A stretch of DNA of 64,000 nucleotides, taken from the NCBI RefSeq assembly GCF_000733475.1, contig NZ_JPFK01000007.1:62001-126000 (forward strand), written 5' to 3'. Below are positions 16,020 to 24,701 of this stretch, in pieces. The translations under genes were made by a program, and so were the position numbers. The stretch is from Mangrovimonas yunxiaonensis (GTDB lineage: Bacteria; Bacteroidota; Bacteroidia; Flavobacteriales; Flavobacteriaceae). Positions within the stretch are counted from its first letter, which is position 1; each line of letters opens with the position of its first letter. The notes under the pieces were generated by a model. That model worked only from the letters and a program-made list of their open reading frames with translations, did not search any database and had not been told where the DNA came from.

Positions 16020-17027
16020 ATGAAATTACTCCGTTTACTTCTGTTTCCTGTGGTGCCCATTTATTATATTATTACATGGTTGAGAAACCGGTTGTACGAT
16101 ATGGGCTGGAAAGCCTCGACAGCATTCCCTTTTCCTGTTATTTGTGTGGGGAATTTAAGTACAGGTGGTACGGGCAAAACGCCTATGATAGAGTATTTGG
16201 TAAGGTTGTTAAAAGACGATTACAAGTTGGCGACTTTAAGTCGTGGGTATGGCAGGGCAACCAAGGGGTTTCGGCTTGCTGGAGCGCAGGATACTGCAGC
16301 GACTATGGGAGATGAGCCATTTCAGTTTTATAACAAGTTTAAGCCAGAATTGGCTGTGGCTGTAGATGGCGACCGGGTACGTGGTATAAACCAATTGGTT
16401 TTAAAAGTTGCTCCAGAAGTGATTTTGTTGGACGATGCCTTTCAACACAGACGGGTTAAAGCGGGTTTTAACATCCTGCTTACAACCTACCACGATTTGT
16501 ATGTTAACGATTTTGTGTTGCCAACCGGTAATTTGCGAGAGCCTGTAAGTGGTGCAAAGCGTGCCCAGATTATTGTTGTAACCAAGTGCCCCGAAACCCT
16601 TTCTGAACAGGAACGGACAGGAGTTGTTAATTTGCTTAAACCACAAAAGCAGCAGCAGGTGTTTTTTAGTTTTATTACCTATGCCGAGCATGTTTATTCA
16701 GAAAACGCGTCGTTGCCGTTAAAGACGTTAAGGCCGTTTACCTTGGTTACGGGAATTGCTAACCCAAAACCGCTTTTAGCGTTTTTGAAGCAGGCAGGGT
16801 TATCTTTTAGGCATCATGCTTTTAAAGATCACCATGTTTTTAGCGAACAGGATGTTGCCGGTATTTTAGAGGACAGCACTTGTATTGTGGCTACCGAAAA
16901 GGATTATATGCGTTTAATGCAGTTTGAACAGTTAAAAGACAAGTTGTTTTATTTGCCAATAACGGTTGGTTTTTATGAGCAAACGGCTTTTAATAACGCA
17001 ATAGCGCGTTTTGTTTCGGGAGATTAA
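16020..17027 (+). CDS. lpxK: Tetraacyldisaccharide 4'-kinase (lipid A biosynthesis)
   Basis: A 335-residue membrane-associated kinase that phosphorylates the 4' position of the lipid A precursor. An N-terminal hydrophobic helix (1-20) is followed by the P-loop GNLSTGGTGKTP (44-55) and LLDDAFQHRRV near 140-150, both diagnostic of LpxK. The stop overlaps the histidine-kinase gene stop by 4 bp in a tail-to-tail arrangement. Confidence 0.96.
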   Translation: MKLLRLLLFPVVPIYYIITWLRNRLYDMGWKASTAFPFPVICVGNLSTGGTGKTPMIEYLVRLLKDDYKLATLSRGYGRATKGFRLAGAQDTAATMGDEPFQFYNKFKPELAVAVDGDRVRGINQLVLKVAPEVILLDDAFQHRRVKAGFNILLTTYHDLYVNDFVLPTGNLREPVSGAKRAQIIVVTKCPETLSEQERTGVVNLLKPQKQQQVFFSFITYAEHVYSENASLPLKTLRPFTLVTGIANPKPLLAFLKQAGLSFRHHAFKDHHVFSEQDVAGILEDSTCIVATEKDYMRLMQFEQLKDKLFYLPITVGFYEQTAFNNAIARFVSGD

Positions 17028-19252
17028 ACGGGTTTTTTGCGGTCTACAATAAGGGCGTTAAAGAGTTTTTTCTCGAAGTCTTCCTGCTTGAATGGTTTAG
17101 AGATAATATCGTCGAAGCCAGCTTCGTCAAATTCGTGCATTTTATCTTCTAAAGTAACGGCCGTTAGTGCAAAAATAGTAATGTCTTTGTTAAAGTCTCG
17201 TATTAGTTTGGTTGCTTCTAAACCGCTTATTCCAGGCATGTGAATATCCATTAAAACCACATCGTAAAATTGGTTTCGTACTTTTTCAACGGCAGCTTCG
17301 CCATTGTCAACCACATCGCACTTAAGCTGCATTTTGTTAAGGATTTTTTTGGTGATCATTTGGTTAATCTTGTTGTCCTCAACAATTAAAATGTTTATGC
17401 TTTCCAGATCCACTTCATCCACATTGCTAAAGTAGCTTTTCTTCACTTCGACCACTTCTTCTTTTTCGGTGTATTTTAAAGGGATTTCGAAGGTGAAGTT
17501 CGAGCCTTTTCCAAGTTCGCTATTCAGGTAGATTTTTCCTTTAAGAATTTTCACCAATCCTTTAACAATTGAGAGCCCTAACCCGGTTCCACCGTATTTT
17601 CGGTTAATTTGAATGGAGCCTTGTGAGAAGCTTTCGAACAGTTGCTCTTGTTTTTCTTTGCTAATGCCAATACCGTTATCGATAATCTCGAACTTGAGGT
17701 TTAAAACATCGCCTTCCTGGCTAGTTTGGCAAACTTTTACCCAGATATCGCCATTTTTGGTAAACTTAATGGCATTGCCAATTAGGTTTATAAGTATTTG
17801 CGAGATTTTTATTTGGTCTGCAATAAAGTTTTGAGGCAAGTCTTTTTCATACTCAAAATGCAGTTTGGTGTGGTTGTCGTTGGCCGAATTTTTTAAGGCT
17901 GCAATAACATTGGTAATCTTTTTCTTTAAGTTAAAAGGTTCTGGTTCGATCTCTACTTTATTGGCTTCAATTTTATTTATTTGAAGGATGTCGTTAATAA
18001 AAGTTAACAGGTAATCGCCAGAGAATTTTAACGATTTTAAATGCTGAATTTGCTCGGGTTTGGGGTCTTCTTCCAAGAGCATATTGGTTAGGCCCGTAAC
18101 AGCATAAAGCGGTGTTCTTAGTTCGTGGGTTACCGTAGAGAGGAAGTTGGCTTTGGTTTTCGAGGCGAGTTCGGCCTTTTCTTTAGAAACAATAAGCTCG
18201 CTGTTTTTTTTGTGGAGCATGTTGTTGGTTTTTAGCCTAATGTTGTTGTTTTTGTATAGCGATAAGGTTAAAAGTGAAAGAATGGTAATTAGCGCAATAC
18301 TTAAAATGGTGGTTAGTTTGCTTAGGTCGTTGGCTGCTTTTTGATCTTCCAGGTCGGCCAATTGCTTTTTTTGGTATTCGGTTTGGCCATCGGTTAGGAG
18401 TTGTACCCTTTTGTCTTGAGAAAGGCTGTTTCGTTTGGCTTCAAGCAACGAGTCGGAAAGCGTTAAGTGTTTTTTTAAATGTTCGTTTGCTGCTTGGTAG
18501 TTGCCATTAAACTCGTACAAATCGCTTAAAATAAGGTAGCCCTCATTTAAAACTACCGTAAATTTGTTGTCGGTCGCTATTTTAAGGCCTTGGTTGGCTT
18601 CTCGTAAGCCGGTTGCTTTTTCGTCTAGTTGGTATAAGCTGTATCCAAAATAAATTTTAGCACTGCTTAGTATCTTGTTCAACTCGTATCTGTTGGCAAG
18701 CAAGATGGACTTTTGTAATTGTTTTTTGGCTTTGGGGTAATCTTTTAAAGCGATGTAGGTTTTTCCTTGGTTAAGCAGAATTTCGGCTACAAAATTGTTG
18801 AGGTTGTCTTGCTCAAAAAGTGAATGCGAAGAGGTGTAGTACTCTAGGGCTTTATGGTATTCCTTTTTGGCGTAGTACACATTGCCCAAAATTTTATAGG
18901 TCTCTGCCAGATTGGTTTCGTCCTTGGCCAAACGTTGAATTTTATTGGCCTTAATTAGGGTTTTTATCGCTTCGTCTGGTTCTTCTGTAATAAATTGAAG
19001 CTTGCCTATTTTAGCATATATAATGCCCAGACTTTTTTGGTTGTCTATTTTGTTGGCAAGTACAAGGGCTTCGTCTAGTTTTTTTTCGGCCTCAAAAAAA
19101 TTGTTGTTCTCAATGTCCCGTTGCGCTTGATTTATCCTAAAATCAATGCTGTTTTGTATGGTCTCTGGGTCGTCGCTAATGGACGTTTGAGCTGTTATAC
19201 TGCAGCTTAGCAGGATAATAATAACACATATGAATTTGGTAATTTGGGACAT
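17024..19252 (-). CDS. TPR hybrid sensor histidine kinase/response regulator
   Basis: The 742-residue protein has a signal peptide (1-21), a periplasmic array of TPR-like helices (about 35-275), a membrane helix (about 317-338), a HisKA domain with H376 in THELRTPLY, a HATPase domain (LIGNAIKFT, DNGIGIS, GGTGLGLSIV), and a C-terminal receiver with D669 in LMDIHMPG. No HTH output domain is present, so signalling must pass to another protein or within the membrane complex. No partner regulator lies adjacent. Confidence 0.94.
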   Translation of the reverse strand: MSQITKFICVIIILLSCSITAQTSISDDPETIQNSIDFRINQAQRDIENNNFFEAEKKLDEALVLANKIDNQKSLGIIYAKIGKLQFITEEPDEAIKTLIKANKIQRLAKDETNLAETYKILGNVYYAKKEYHKALEYYTSSHSLFEQDNLNNFVAEILLNQGKTYIALKDYPKAKKQLQKSILLANRYELNKILSSAKIYFGYSLYQLDEKATGLREANQGLKIATDNKFTVVLNEGYLILSDLYEFNGNYQAANEHLKKHLTLSDSLLEAKRNSLSQDKRVQLLTDGQTEYQKKQLADLEDQKAANDLSKLTTILSIALITILSLLTLSLYKNNNIRLKTNNMLHKKNSELIVSKEKAELASKTKANFLSTVTHELRTPLYAVTGLTNMLLEEDPKPEQIQHLKSLKFSGDYLLTFINDILQINKIEANKVEIEPEPFNLKKKITNVIAALKNSANDNHTKLHFEYEKDLPQNFIADQIKISQILINLIGNAIKFTKNGDIWVKVCQTSQEGDVLNLKFEIIDNGIGISKEKQEQLFESFSQGSIQINRKYGGTGLGLSIVKGLVKILKGKIYLNSELGKGSNFTFEIPLKYTEKEEVVEVKKSYFSNVDEVDLESINILIVEDNKINQMITKKILNKMQLKCDVVDNGEAAVEKVRNQFYDVVLMDIHMPGISGLEATKLIRDFNKDITIFALTAVTLEDKMHEFDEAGFDDIISKPFKQEDFEKKLFNALIVDRKKPV

Positions 19253-19273
19253 ATTTATAAGTTACTATACAAA

Positions 19274-19281
19274 CAAATATA
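19274..19281 (-). promoter_or_regulatory. Predicted -7 box (TATATTTG) for the hybrid histidine kinase
   Basis: Exact consensus on the minus strand, giving a leader of about 17 nt before the ATG at 19252. It lies in the 48-bp gap after the GAPDH gene. Confidence 0.55.
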
Positions 19282-19300
19282 ATTATTTATTCGATTAAAG

Positions 19301-20299
19301 TTATGTTTTTATCGATAAATCGCAAATTAAATCTAAAATTCTTGAAGCATATCCAGTTTCATTGTCATACCAACCAATAATTTTCACCATGTTTCCAATA
19401 ACCGATGTCATTTGCGCATCGAAGATACAAGAGTGCGTATTTCCTACAATATCAATAGATACTATAGGGTCTTCGGTGTATTCTAGAATGTTTTTAAGCG
19501 TTGTTTCAGAAGCTGTTTTAAAGGCGTTATTAACTTCTGCAATGCTTACGGTTTGTTTTACGTTTAAGGTAATATCGGTTAACGAGCCATTTGCTACAGG
19601 CACCCGAATGCCACAGCCTCCAATAACATTGGCTAGGTCTGGGAAAATTTTGGTTAAGGCCTTTGCAGCACCTGTTGTTGTTGGGACAATAGATTGTGCG
19701 GCGGCTCTTGCCCGGCGCAAATCGCGATGTGGCTGGTCGTGTAAGCTTTGGTCGGTGGTGTAAGAATGTACAGTTGTAATATAAGCTTCGTTAATGCCGC
19801 AAAGGTCGTTAATGATTTTTATCATCGGTGCGGCATTGTTGGTGGTGCAAGAGGCGTTGGAAACAATGGTTTCTGTACCATCCAATGTGTTGCTGTTAAC
19901 TCCTAGTACAATGGTTTTAATATCATCTTCTAAAGGCGGAACACTTAAAATAAGCCGTTTTGCCCCGTTGTTTAAATGGTGTTGCAAAACGCTTCGTTGC
20001 TTAAATTTTCCGGTACACTCTACAACAAGATCAATGTTGTATGCCGACCAGTTTATTTGCTCTGGGTGGTTGTGGTTTAATAGCGGGATAGCTTTGCCTT
20101 GCACTAATATGCTGTTTTCGGTATGGGAAACCTCAGCATTTAAAACCCCGTGAATGCTGTCGTATTTTAACAGATGGCTTAGGGTTTTGGCATCAGCTAA
20201 ATCGTTAATAGCTACAATTTCTATGGCCGGATGGTTTAATGCCAATCTTAATAAGCGGCGGCCAATTCGGCCAAAGCCATTTATGCCTACACGAATCAT
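19301..20299 (-). CDS. gap: Glyceraldehyde-3-phosphate dehydrogenase, type I
   Basis: The 332-residue enzyme has the N-terminal NAD motif VGINGFGRIGR (4-14), the nucleophile C151 in SNASCTTNN, H178 in VHSYT, and WYDNETGYASR near the C-terminus. It interconverts glyceraldehyde 3-phosphate and 1,3-bisphosphoglycerate. SVPPLEDD replaces the usual SAPAKDD-type loop, a modest divergence that suggests a secondary paralogue, possibly gluconeogenic. The ATG overlaps the lipA stop by one base, so it is co-translated with lipA. Confidence 0.92.
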   Translation of the reverse strand: MIRVGINGFGRIGRRLLRLALNHPAIEIVAINDLADAKTLSHLLKYDSIHGVLNAEVSHTENSILVQGKAIPLLNHNHPEQINWSAYNIDLVVECTGKFKQRSVLQHHLNNGAKRLILSVPPLEDDIKTIVLGVNSNTLDGTETIVSNASCTTNNAAPMIKIINDLCGINEAYITTVHSYTTDQSLHDQPHRDLRRARAAAQSIVPTTTGAAKALTKIFPDLANVIGGCGIRVPVANGSLTDITLNVKQTVSIAEVNNAFKTASETTLKNILEYTEDPIVSIDIVGNTHSCIFDAQMTSVIGNMVKIIGWYDNETGYASRILDLICDLSIKT

Positions 20300-21174
20300 T
20301 AGTTGATGTGCTTTTGGGCCTTGTAAGACGATCTTACCAAAGCACTACTCTCTACATGGCGGAACCCTAACTCTAAACCTATGGTTTTGTATTCCTGAAA
20401 CTCGTCGGGAAGGATAAAGCGTTTTACAGGCAGATGTTTTTTACTTGGCTGCAAATATTGGCCAATGGTAACCACATCTACTTGGTGGTCTTTTAAATCG
20501 TGAAGGGTTTCGATAACCTCTTCGCGCGTTTCGCCCAAGCCAAGCATAATGCCCGATTTTGTGCGACGTTGCCCTTGTGTTTTTAGGTATTTTAAAGCGC
20601 CCAAGCTTCTGTCGTATTTTGCTTGAATACGCACATCGCGGGTTAGGCGGCGTACGGTTTCAATGTTGTGCGATACCACTTCTGGGGCAACCTCAATAAT
20701 GCGGTCTAAATGGCGTTCTATACCTTGAAAGTCCGGAATAAGGGTTTCTAGGGTGGTTTCTGGATTCATGCGGCGTACAGCCTTTACGGTTTCGGCCCAC
20801 ATAATGCTTCCCATGTCTTTTAAATCGTCGCGGTCTACACTGGTAAGTACAGCATGTTTAATTTTCATGAGTTTTATAGAACGCGCCACTTTTTCGGGTT
20901 CGTCCCAATCTACAGTTTCTGGTCTTCCTGTTTTTACACCACAAAAACCACAGCTTCTGGTACATATGTTTCCTAAAATCATAAAGGTAGCAGTACCTTC
21001 ACCCCAGCACTCGCCCATATTTGGGCAGCTTCCCGAGGTGCAAATGGTGTTTAAGCTGTATTTGTCTACTAAACTGCGTAATTCGGTGTATTTTTTTCCT
21101 GTAGGAAGTTTTACACGAAGCCATTTGGGCTTACGTTCTTTAGGTAATATGTTGGATGCTGTTTTTGTTTCCAT
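20299..21174 (-). CDS. lipA: Lipoyl synthase
   Basis: A radical-SAM enzyme of 291 residues that inserts two sulfurs into octanoyl-bound lipoyl domains. The auxiliary cluster cysteines are C45, C50 and C56 (CTSGSCPNMGEC), and the radical-SAM cysteines are C71, C75 and C78 (CTRSCGFC). The C-terminal RSSY serine motif is also present. Its promoter box lies at 21193-21200. It is coupled to the downstream GAPDH gene. Lipoate is needed by the glycine cleavage system, whose gcvP is also in this window. Confidence 0.97.
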   Translation of the reverse strand: METKTASNILPKERKPKWLRVKLPTGKKYTELRSLVDKYSLNTICTSGSCPNMGECWGEGTATFMILGNICTRSCGFCGVKTGRPETVDWDEPEKVARSIKLMKIKHAVLTSVDRDDLKDMGSIMWAETVKAVRRMNPETTLETLIPDFQGIERHLDRIIEVAPEVVSHNIETVRRLTRDVRIQAKYDRSLGALKYLKTQGQRRTKSGIMLGLGETREEVIETLHDLKDHQVDVVTIGQYLQPSKKHLPVKRFILPDEFQEYKTIGLELGFRHVESSALVRSSYKAQKHIN

Positions 21175-21192
21175 AAATTGACTATGAGCTTA

Positions 21193-21200
21193 CAAAGATA
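21193..21200 (-). promoter_or_regulatory. Predicted -7 box (TATCTTTG) for lipA-gap
   Basis: Exact TAnnTTTG on the minus strand, 18 bases before the lipA ATG, giving a short leader of about 12 nt. Confidence 0.6.
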
Positions 21201-21322
21201 CAAAGTATATGATTAAAACGGTAATAAAGAATTTCTTGAAGCGGACGGCCTAGAAGCTACATCTTGAGGATTTTTTTTAGATTAAGAAACCGCAAGGGGT
21301 ATAACGTAAGGTAAAGAGGTGT

Positions 21323-21871
21323 TTATTTTTTAGCAATAATTTCTGCTAAGAGTTTTTTAGCCCGAAGTAGTTTTACTTTAACGTTGTTTATGGGCTCGTC
21401 GAGTTCGATAGAAATTTCCTTATAGCTCAGTTCTTGGAAGTATCTTAGATTAATAACTTTTTGGTAGTGGGGTTTTAATTTTTTTATGTCTCTAAGTAAC
21501 TTGGCGAGGTTTTGTTCGGTAATGAGTTTGTCTTCGGCAGAGGGCGACTCATCTGCAATGGCATAATATTCATCTTCAACGGTGGTATTGGCTGTGCTTT
21601 CAACCGACGATTTTTGCCTTCGAAGCAAATCGATATGGATGTTTTTTGAAATGGTAATTAGCCAAGTTTTAAACACATACTTGTCGTTGTAGGTGTCTAT
21701 TTTGTCAAACGCTTTGGAGAAGGTTTGAATGGTAATGTCTTCGGCATCATTTTCATTTTGGGTGCGTTTTAATTGAAAGCCGTATACGTCGTTCCAATAG
21801 GTGTCCAACAAAAAATTGAAGGCCATTTGGTTGTTTTTTTTAGCTTTTTCTATCGCTTCTTTTATTTCCAA
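21323..21871 (-). CDS. ECF-type RNA polymerase sigma factor
   Basis: The 182-residue protein has sigma region 2 (about 20-90, with ENDAEDITIQTFSKAF and FKTWLITISKN) and region 4 (about 125-180, with YFQELSYKEISIELD as the HTH). The start is a TTG at 21871 that overlaps the end of the glycosyltransferase gene by 10 bp. No ATG exists in frame upstream, and the first residues (EIKEAIEKAK) look native. No anti-sigma gene adjoins it, so control is probably by other means, perhaps through the membrane glycosyltransferase operon. Confidence 0.88.
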   Translation of the reverse strand: MEIKEAIEKAKKNNQMAFNFLLDTYWNDVYGFQLKRTQNENDAEDITIQTFSKAFDKIDTYNDKYVFKTWLITISKNIHIDLLRRQKSSVESTANTTVEDEYYAIADESPSAEDKLITEQNLAKLLRDIKKLKPHYQKVINLRYFQELSYKEISIELDEPINNVKVKLLRAKKLLAEIIAKK

Positions 21872-22974
21872 TGATGTGGTTTTGAGATAAGGTTTTTAAT
21901 AAAGATAACCATTTGCATGCTAATTAAAAACAATTCGAGTATTGGTAGTACAGGCAAAAGGCCTTTTTCGCCAAGTTTGCGGGCAGTTTGTCCTAAAATA
22001 AGGTACAGCATAAAAAACCTAAATGCCACTAAGGCAAGTACAAGTTCCCAATTAAACATGGCGGCCAATAAAGTGACAGCCAAGCCCCAAAACAAGAACT
22101 GCGACGCATAAAAGGCCGTTAGCATAAGTTTGTGTTTTAGACGGTACCTGTGCGCTGTGCTTATGTGGCGTCTTTTTTGCAAGATCCAGTCCTTAAAAGT
22201 GGTTTTTGGTAAGGAAACCGTAAAGCTGTTTTTTGTAACACAAATACTGGTGTTTGCTGCTGTGGCAATTTCGTTTACAAACAGGTCGTCATCGCCAGAG
22301 TTAATGTCAATATGGTTCATAAACCCTCTGGCCTCGTAAAAGGTTTCGCTTCTATAAGCTAAATTTCGCCCCACGGCCATATAGGGCATGCCAATACTGG
22401 CGTACGAGAAATATTGTGTTGCCGTAAGCAAGGTTTCAAACCTTATAAGCAGGTTTAGCAAGGAACCTTTTATGCGTTTGTAGCTGCCATATCCTAGTAC
22501 AATGGTTTTGTTATCGCTAAAACAGGAGCTCATTTCGTTTATCCATTGGTTAGAGACGGGCTTGCAATCGGCGTCGGTAAAAAGAAGGGTATGGTTTTTG
22601 GCGGCTTTTATGCCCAGTGTAAGCGCGTACTTTTTATTGGCCCAAAAGGCTTCAATATTTTTTACGTTTACAATTTTTATGTTGTTGTGTTGCGCTTTAA
22701 AATGTTCCATGACCTCTAAGGTGTTGTCGCGCGAACTGTCGTTTATTAAAATAACCTCAAAGTTGGGGTAGTCTTGTTGCAGTATGGAGGGTAGGAAGTT
22801 TTTTAGGTTCTGGGCTTCGTTCTTGGCACAGACAATAACCGAGACAGGGATGTTTTTTTTGGGGTTATGCTTTACCTTTTTGAAAGCAAACTTCGAAAAA
22901 ATACCCAGATAGAACAGCGTTTGAATGCATATAACTACAACAAAGCTGTAGTATACGATATCTAATAGCGGCAT
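21862..22974 (-). CDS. Membrane glycosyltransferase, family 2
   Basis: The 370-residue protein has an N-terminal membrane helix (about 8-28) and a GT-A domain with SVIVCAKNEAQNL, INDSSRDNT and the DxD motif in LFTDADCKP. The QxxRW-type motif appears as QKRRH (LQKRRHISTAHRY). It ends with several C-terminal membrane helices (about 285-365). This layout fits processive or polyprenol-linked sugar transferases. The acceptor is unknown. It lies 6 bp after a small membrane protein gene and runs into the sigma factor gene. Confidence 0.88.
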   Translation of the reverse strand: MPLLDIVYYSFVVVICIQTLFYLGIFSKFAFKKVKHNPKKNIPVSVIVCAKNEAQNLKNFLPSILQQDYPNFEVILINDSSRDNTLEVMEHFKAQHNNIKIVNVKNIEAFWANKKYALTLGIKAAKNHTLLFTDADCKPVSNQWINEMSSCFSDNKTIVLGYGSYKRIKGSLLNLLIRFETLLTATQYFSYASIGMPYMAVGRNLAYRSETFYEARGFMNHIDINSGDDDLFVNEIATAANTSICVTKNSFTVSLPKTTFKDWILQKRRHISTAHRYRLKHKLMLTAFYASQFLFWGLAVTLLAAMFNWELVLALVAFRFFMLYLILGQTARKLGEKGLLPVLPILELFLISMQMVIFIKNLISKPHHWK

Positions 22975-22980
22975 TAAGGG

Positions 22981-23184
22981 TTAGGAATGTTGAGGTTCGT
23001 TACAAGAGTCGAATTGGTCTGGGGTTTTACCGCAAAAGCCACAAGCTTCACCGTCTTTGTTTAGCATGGGGTTTTGGCTGGCGCATGTACCCGCAAATTT
23101 ACCGTCTTTTTTGGCCCAAATTTTTATGGCAATACCAGCAATTCCAAGTCCTAGTAGTAGTAGTGTGATTAATAAAAGTTTCAT
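22981..23184 (-). CDS. Small membrane-anchored Cys-rich protein
   Basis: The 67-residue protein starts at ATG 23184, with a membrane helix at 3-22 followed by a short Cys-rich tail (TCASQNPML, ACGFCGKT, FDSC). The five Cys could bind a metal or form disulfides. It is known in flavobacteria as a membrane or secreted protein of unknown function, and I cannot name a role. It heads an operon with the GT2 and sigma genes and has a good promoter box 16 bp upstream. Confidence 0.7.
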   Translation of the reverse strand: MKLLLITLLLLGLGIAGIAIKIWAKKDGKFAGTCASQNPMLNKDGEACGFCGKTPDQFDSCNEPQHS

Positions 23185-23200
23185 GTGCGGAAATTTTATG

Positions 23201-23208
23201 CAAAGGTA
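23201..23208 (-). promoter_or_regulatory. Predicted -7 box (TACCTTTG) for the small-protein/GT2/sigma operon
   Basis: Exact TAnnTTTG on the minus strand; leader about 12 nt before ATG 23184. Confidence 0.55.
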
Positions 23209-23271
23209 CAATAATTAATGTATAGAGCCTAAATACGCTATATGAATTATGGGTGTGGAAATGGTATTTAA

Positions 23272-23306
23272 AAAAAAAGACCGGATTAAAAATCCAGCCT
23301 TCTTTT
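23272..23306 (-). terminator. Weak terminator after the anti-sigma gene
   Basis: GGATT-AAA-AATCC with outer AAAGA/TCTTT pairing is flanked by A and T runs. The stem is interrupted, so strength is uncertain. Confidence 0.45.
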
Positions 23307-23311
23307 TTGTT

Positions 23312-24118
23312 TTACTTTTTTTGGAGTGAAATCTCTGCGACTTCGTTTTCAGAGGTAGTGGCATCTGTATTGGCTTTGTCCTCTATTGTTATGGTTAAGC
23401 CCAAAGCGTCTTCCATGTATGGAATGTTCTTAAGCTTTCTGTCGGCTTCATCTAGTATGCCTAAATTTACCATACGGTCCTGCACTTCGGCCCAGATTTG
23501 ATAGGTTTGGTGTTCTGGTAGCTTAGGCAGTGAAATAACATCAATCATCGATGTTTTGTCCTTGGCGTTAATGTAGGCTACAGTTTTAAGGTTTTTGGCC
23601 CGGTCGTTGCCGCGTAACACGTATTTTTCGGTGTCTGGATTATTCAACTTCATGAACTGACGCATTAAATCGTCTAGCTTGTTGTTGTTGTTGTCGATAT
23701 CGTTTCTTAGATCGAAAATCTCATCAACCACAGTTTGGTTTTCATGTTTAAGAGCTTGATTTTGCTGGTACAACATCACCGAAAGTGTGGCGAAGGCCAC
23801 GGCTGCAAAACTTGCCGCTATGGCGTATTTAAACCACTTTTTAGAAACACGCACACTTCTGCTTTTGGTGGTTAAGGTTCTAACAGGGGTGTCGTCTAAC
23901 GCATCCAACACATTGTGAAGGATGGTTTTTGGGGCTTCTACAGCATGGTACTTAGCAATAACCTCTAGGTTGTCTTGCAAGGTATTGTATGCTTGTGCTA
24001 CTTCTGGATGTTTGGCGATGTAAGTCTCGACCATTTCTGTTTCGCCAGAAGAAGTTTCGCCTAAAAGATATTTTTCTAATAGGCCAGAACTTAAAAATGT
24101 AGTTATTTTATCATTCAT
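23312..24118 (-). CDS. Anti-sigma factor, RskA-type
   Basis: The 268-residue protein has a cytosolic N-terminal region (LLEKYLLGETS..EVETYIAKHPE-like anti-sigma domain, about 10-60), one membrane helix (about 93-116) and a periplasmic anti-sigma-K (RskA) domain whose hallmarks include VISLPKLPEHQTYQIWAEV and LGLTIT. It should hold the sigma factor encoded 8 bp upstream until released by a signal. A coiled stretch (about 118-150) links the membrane helix and sensor domain. Confidence 0.92.
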   Translation of the reverse strand: MNDKITTFLSSGLLEKYLLGETSSGETEMVETYIAKHPEVAQAYNTLQDNLEVIAKYHAVEAPKTILHNVLDALDDTPVRTLTTKSRSVRVSKKWFKYAIAASFAAVAFATLSVMLYQQNQALKHENQTVVDEIFDLRNDIDNNNNKLDDLMRQFMKLNNPDTEKYVLRGNDRAKNLKTVAYINAKDKTSMIDVISLPKLPEHQTYQIWAEVQDRMVNLGILDEADRKLKNIPYMEDALGLTITIEDKANTDATTSENEVAEISLQKK

Positions 24119-24126
24119 GACGCTTT

Positions 24127-24660
24127 TTATTCTGGATCGTAAATTTTTTTCAATTCACGAAGTCCAATTTTTAATCTCGATTTTATAGTGCCTAGCGGAA
24201 TGTCTAGTTCGTCGCTGGCCTCCTGTTGTGTCATCCCTTCAAAAAACAGGGCTTTAAGTACAATTTGATACTTTTCGTCCAGTGTTTTTAAGTGGGTTTT
24301 TATATCTATAACATCTTGATTTATACTTTTTGATGTCAATTTATATACGTTAGAAACTTCAATTTGGATTTCCTTACTTTGCTTATTCGATCTCGAACGT
24401 ACTTTGTCTATGGCAGTGTTGTAGGTAATTCGGTATAGCCAAGTAAATAGTTTGGCTTTTTTGGGGTTGTAGGACTGTGGTTTTTTCCACACCTTAATCA
24501 AGCTTTCTTGAAGCGCATCCTGCGCTAAGTCGTCGTCTTTAAGAATCTTCATGGCTACGCCATAGAGGGCATCGGCATAATTCTCATAGAGTAGCGTGAT
24601 GGCTCTTTTGTCGCTCTTTCCTAAAAGATCAATGATTTCTTGTTCTATTGAAGTCCTCAA
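24127..24660 (-). CDS. ECF-type RNA polymerase sigma factor, SigK-like
   Basis: The 177-residue protein has region 2 (about 20-90, with DDDLAQDALQESLIKVWKK and FTWLYRITYNTAID) and region 4 with the HTH GMTQQEASDELDIPLGTIKS. The only suitable start is TTG at 24660, since no ATG precedes it in frame and the next Met is far inside region 2. It forms a regulatory pair with the RskA-type gene just downstream, and has its own promoter box in the 41-bp gap after murB. Confidence 0.92.
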   Translation of the reverse strand: MRTSIEQEIIDLLGKSDKRAITLLYENYADALYGVAMKILKDDDLAQDALQESLIKVWKKPQSYNPKKAKLFTWLYRITYNTAIDKVRSRSNKQSKEIQIEVSNVYKLTSKSINQDVIDIKTHLKTLDEKYQIVLKALFFEGMTQQEASDELDIPLGTIKSRLKIGLRELKKIYDPE

Positions 24661-24685
24661 ATGGTTTAGCGTTAAGTTAGAAGCC

Positions 24686-24693
24686 CAAAGTTA
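24686..24693 (-). promoter_or_regulatory. Predicted -7 box (TAACTTTG) for the sigma/anti-sigma pair
   Basis: Exact TAnnTTTG on the minus strand with a leader of about 20 nt before TTG 24660. Its form is the housekeeping type, so the pair is not driven only by its own sigma. Confidence 0.5.
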
Positions 24694-24701
24694 GATATTT
24701 T

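Noticed and set aside
21243-21285. Imperfect CCTAGAAG/CTTGAGG stem followed by eight T near 21280
   Set aside because: The stem has a mismatch and only about six pairs, and no plus-strand gene precedes it.
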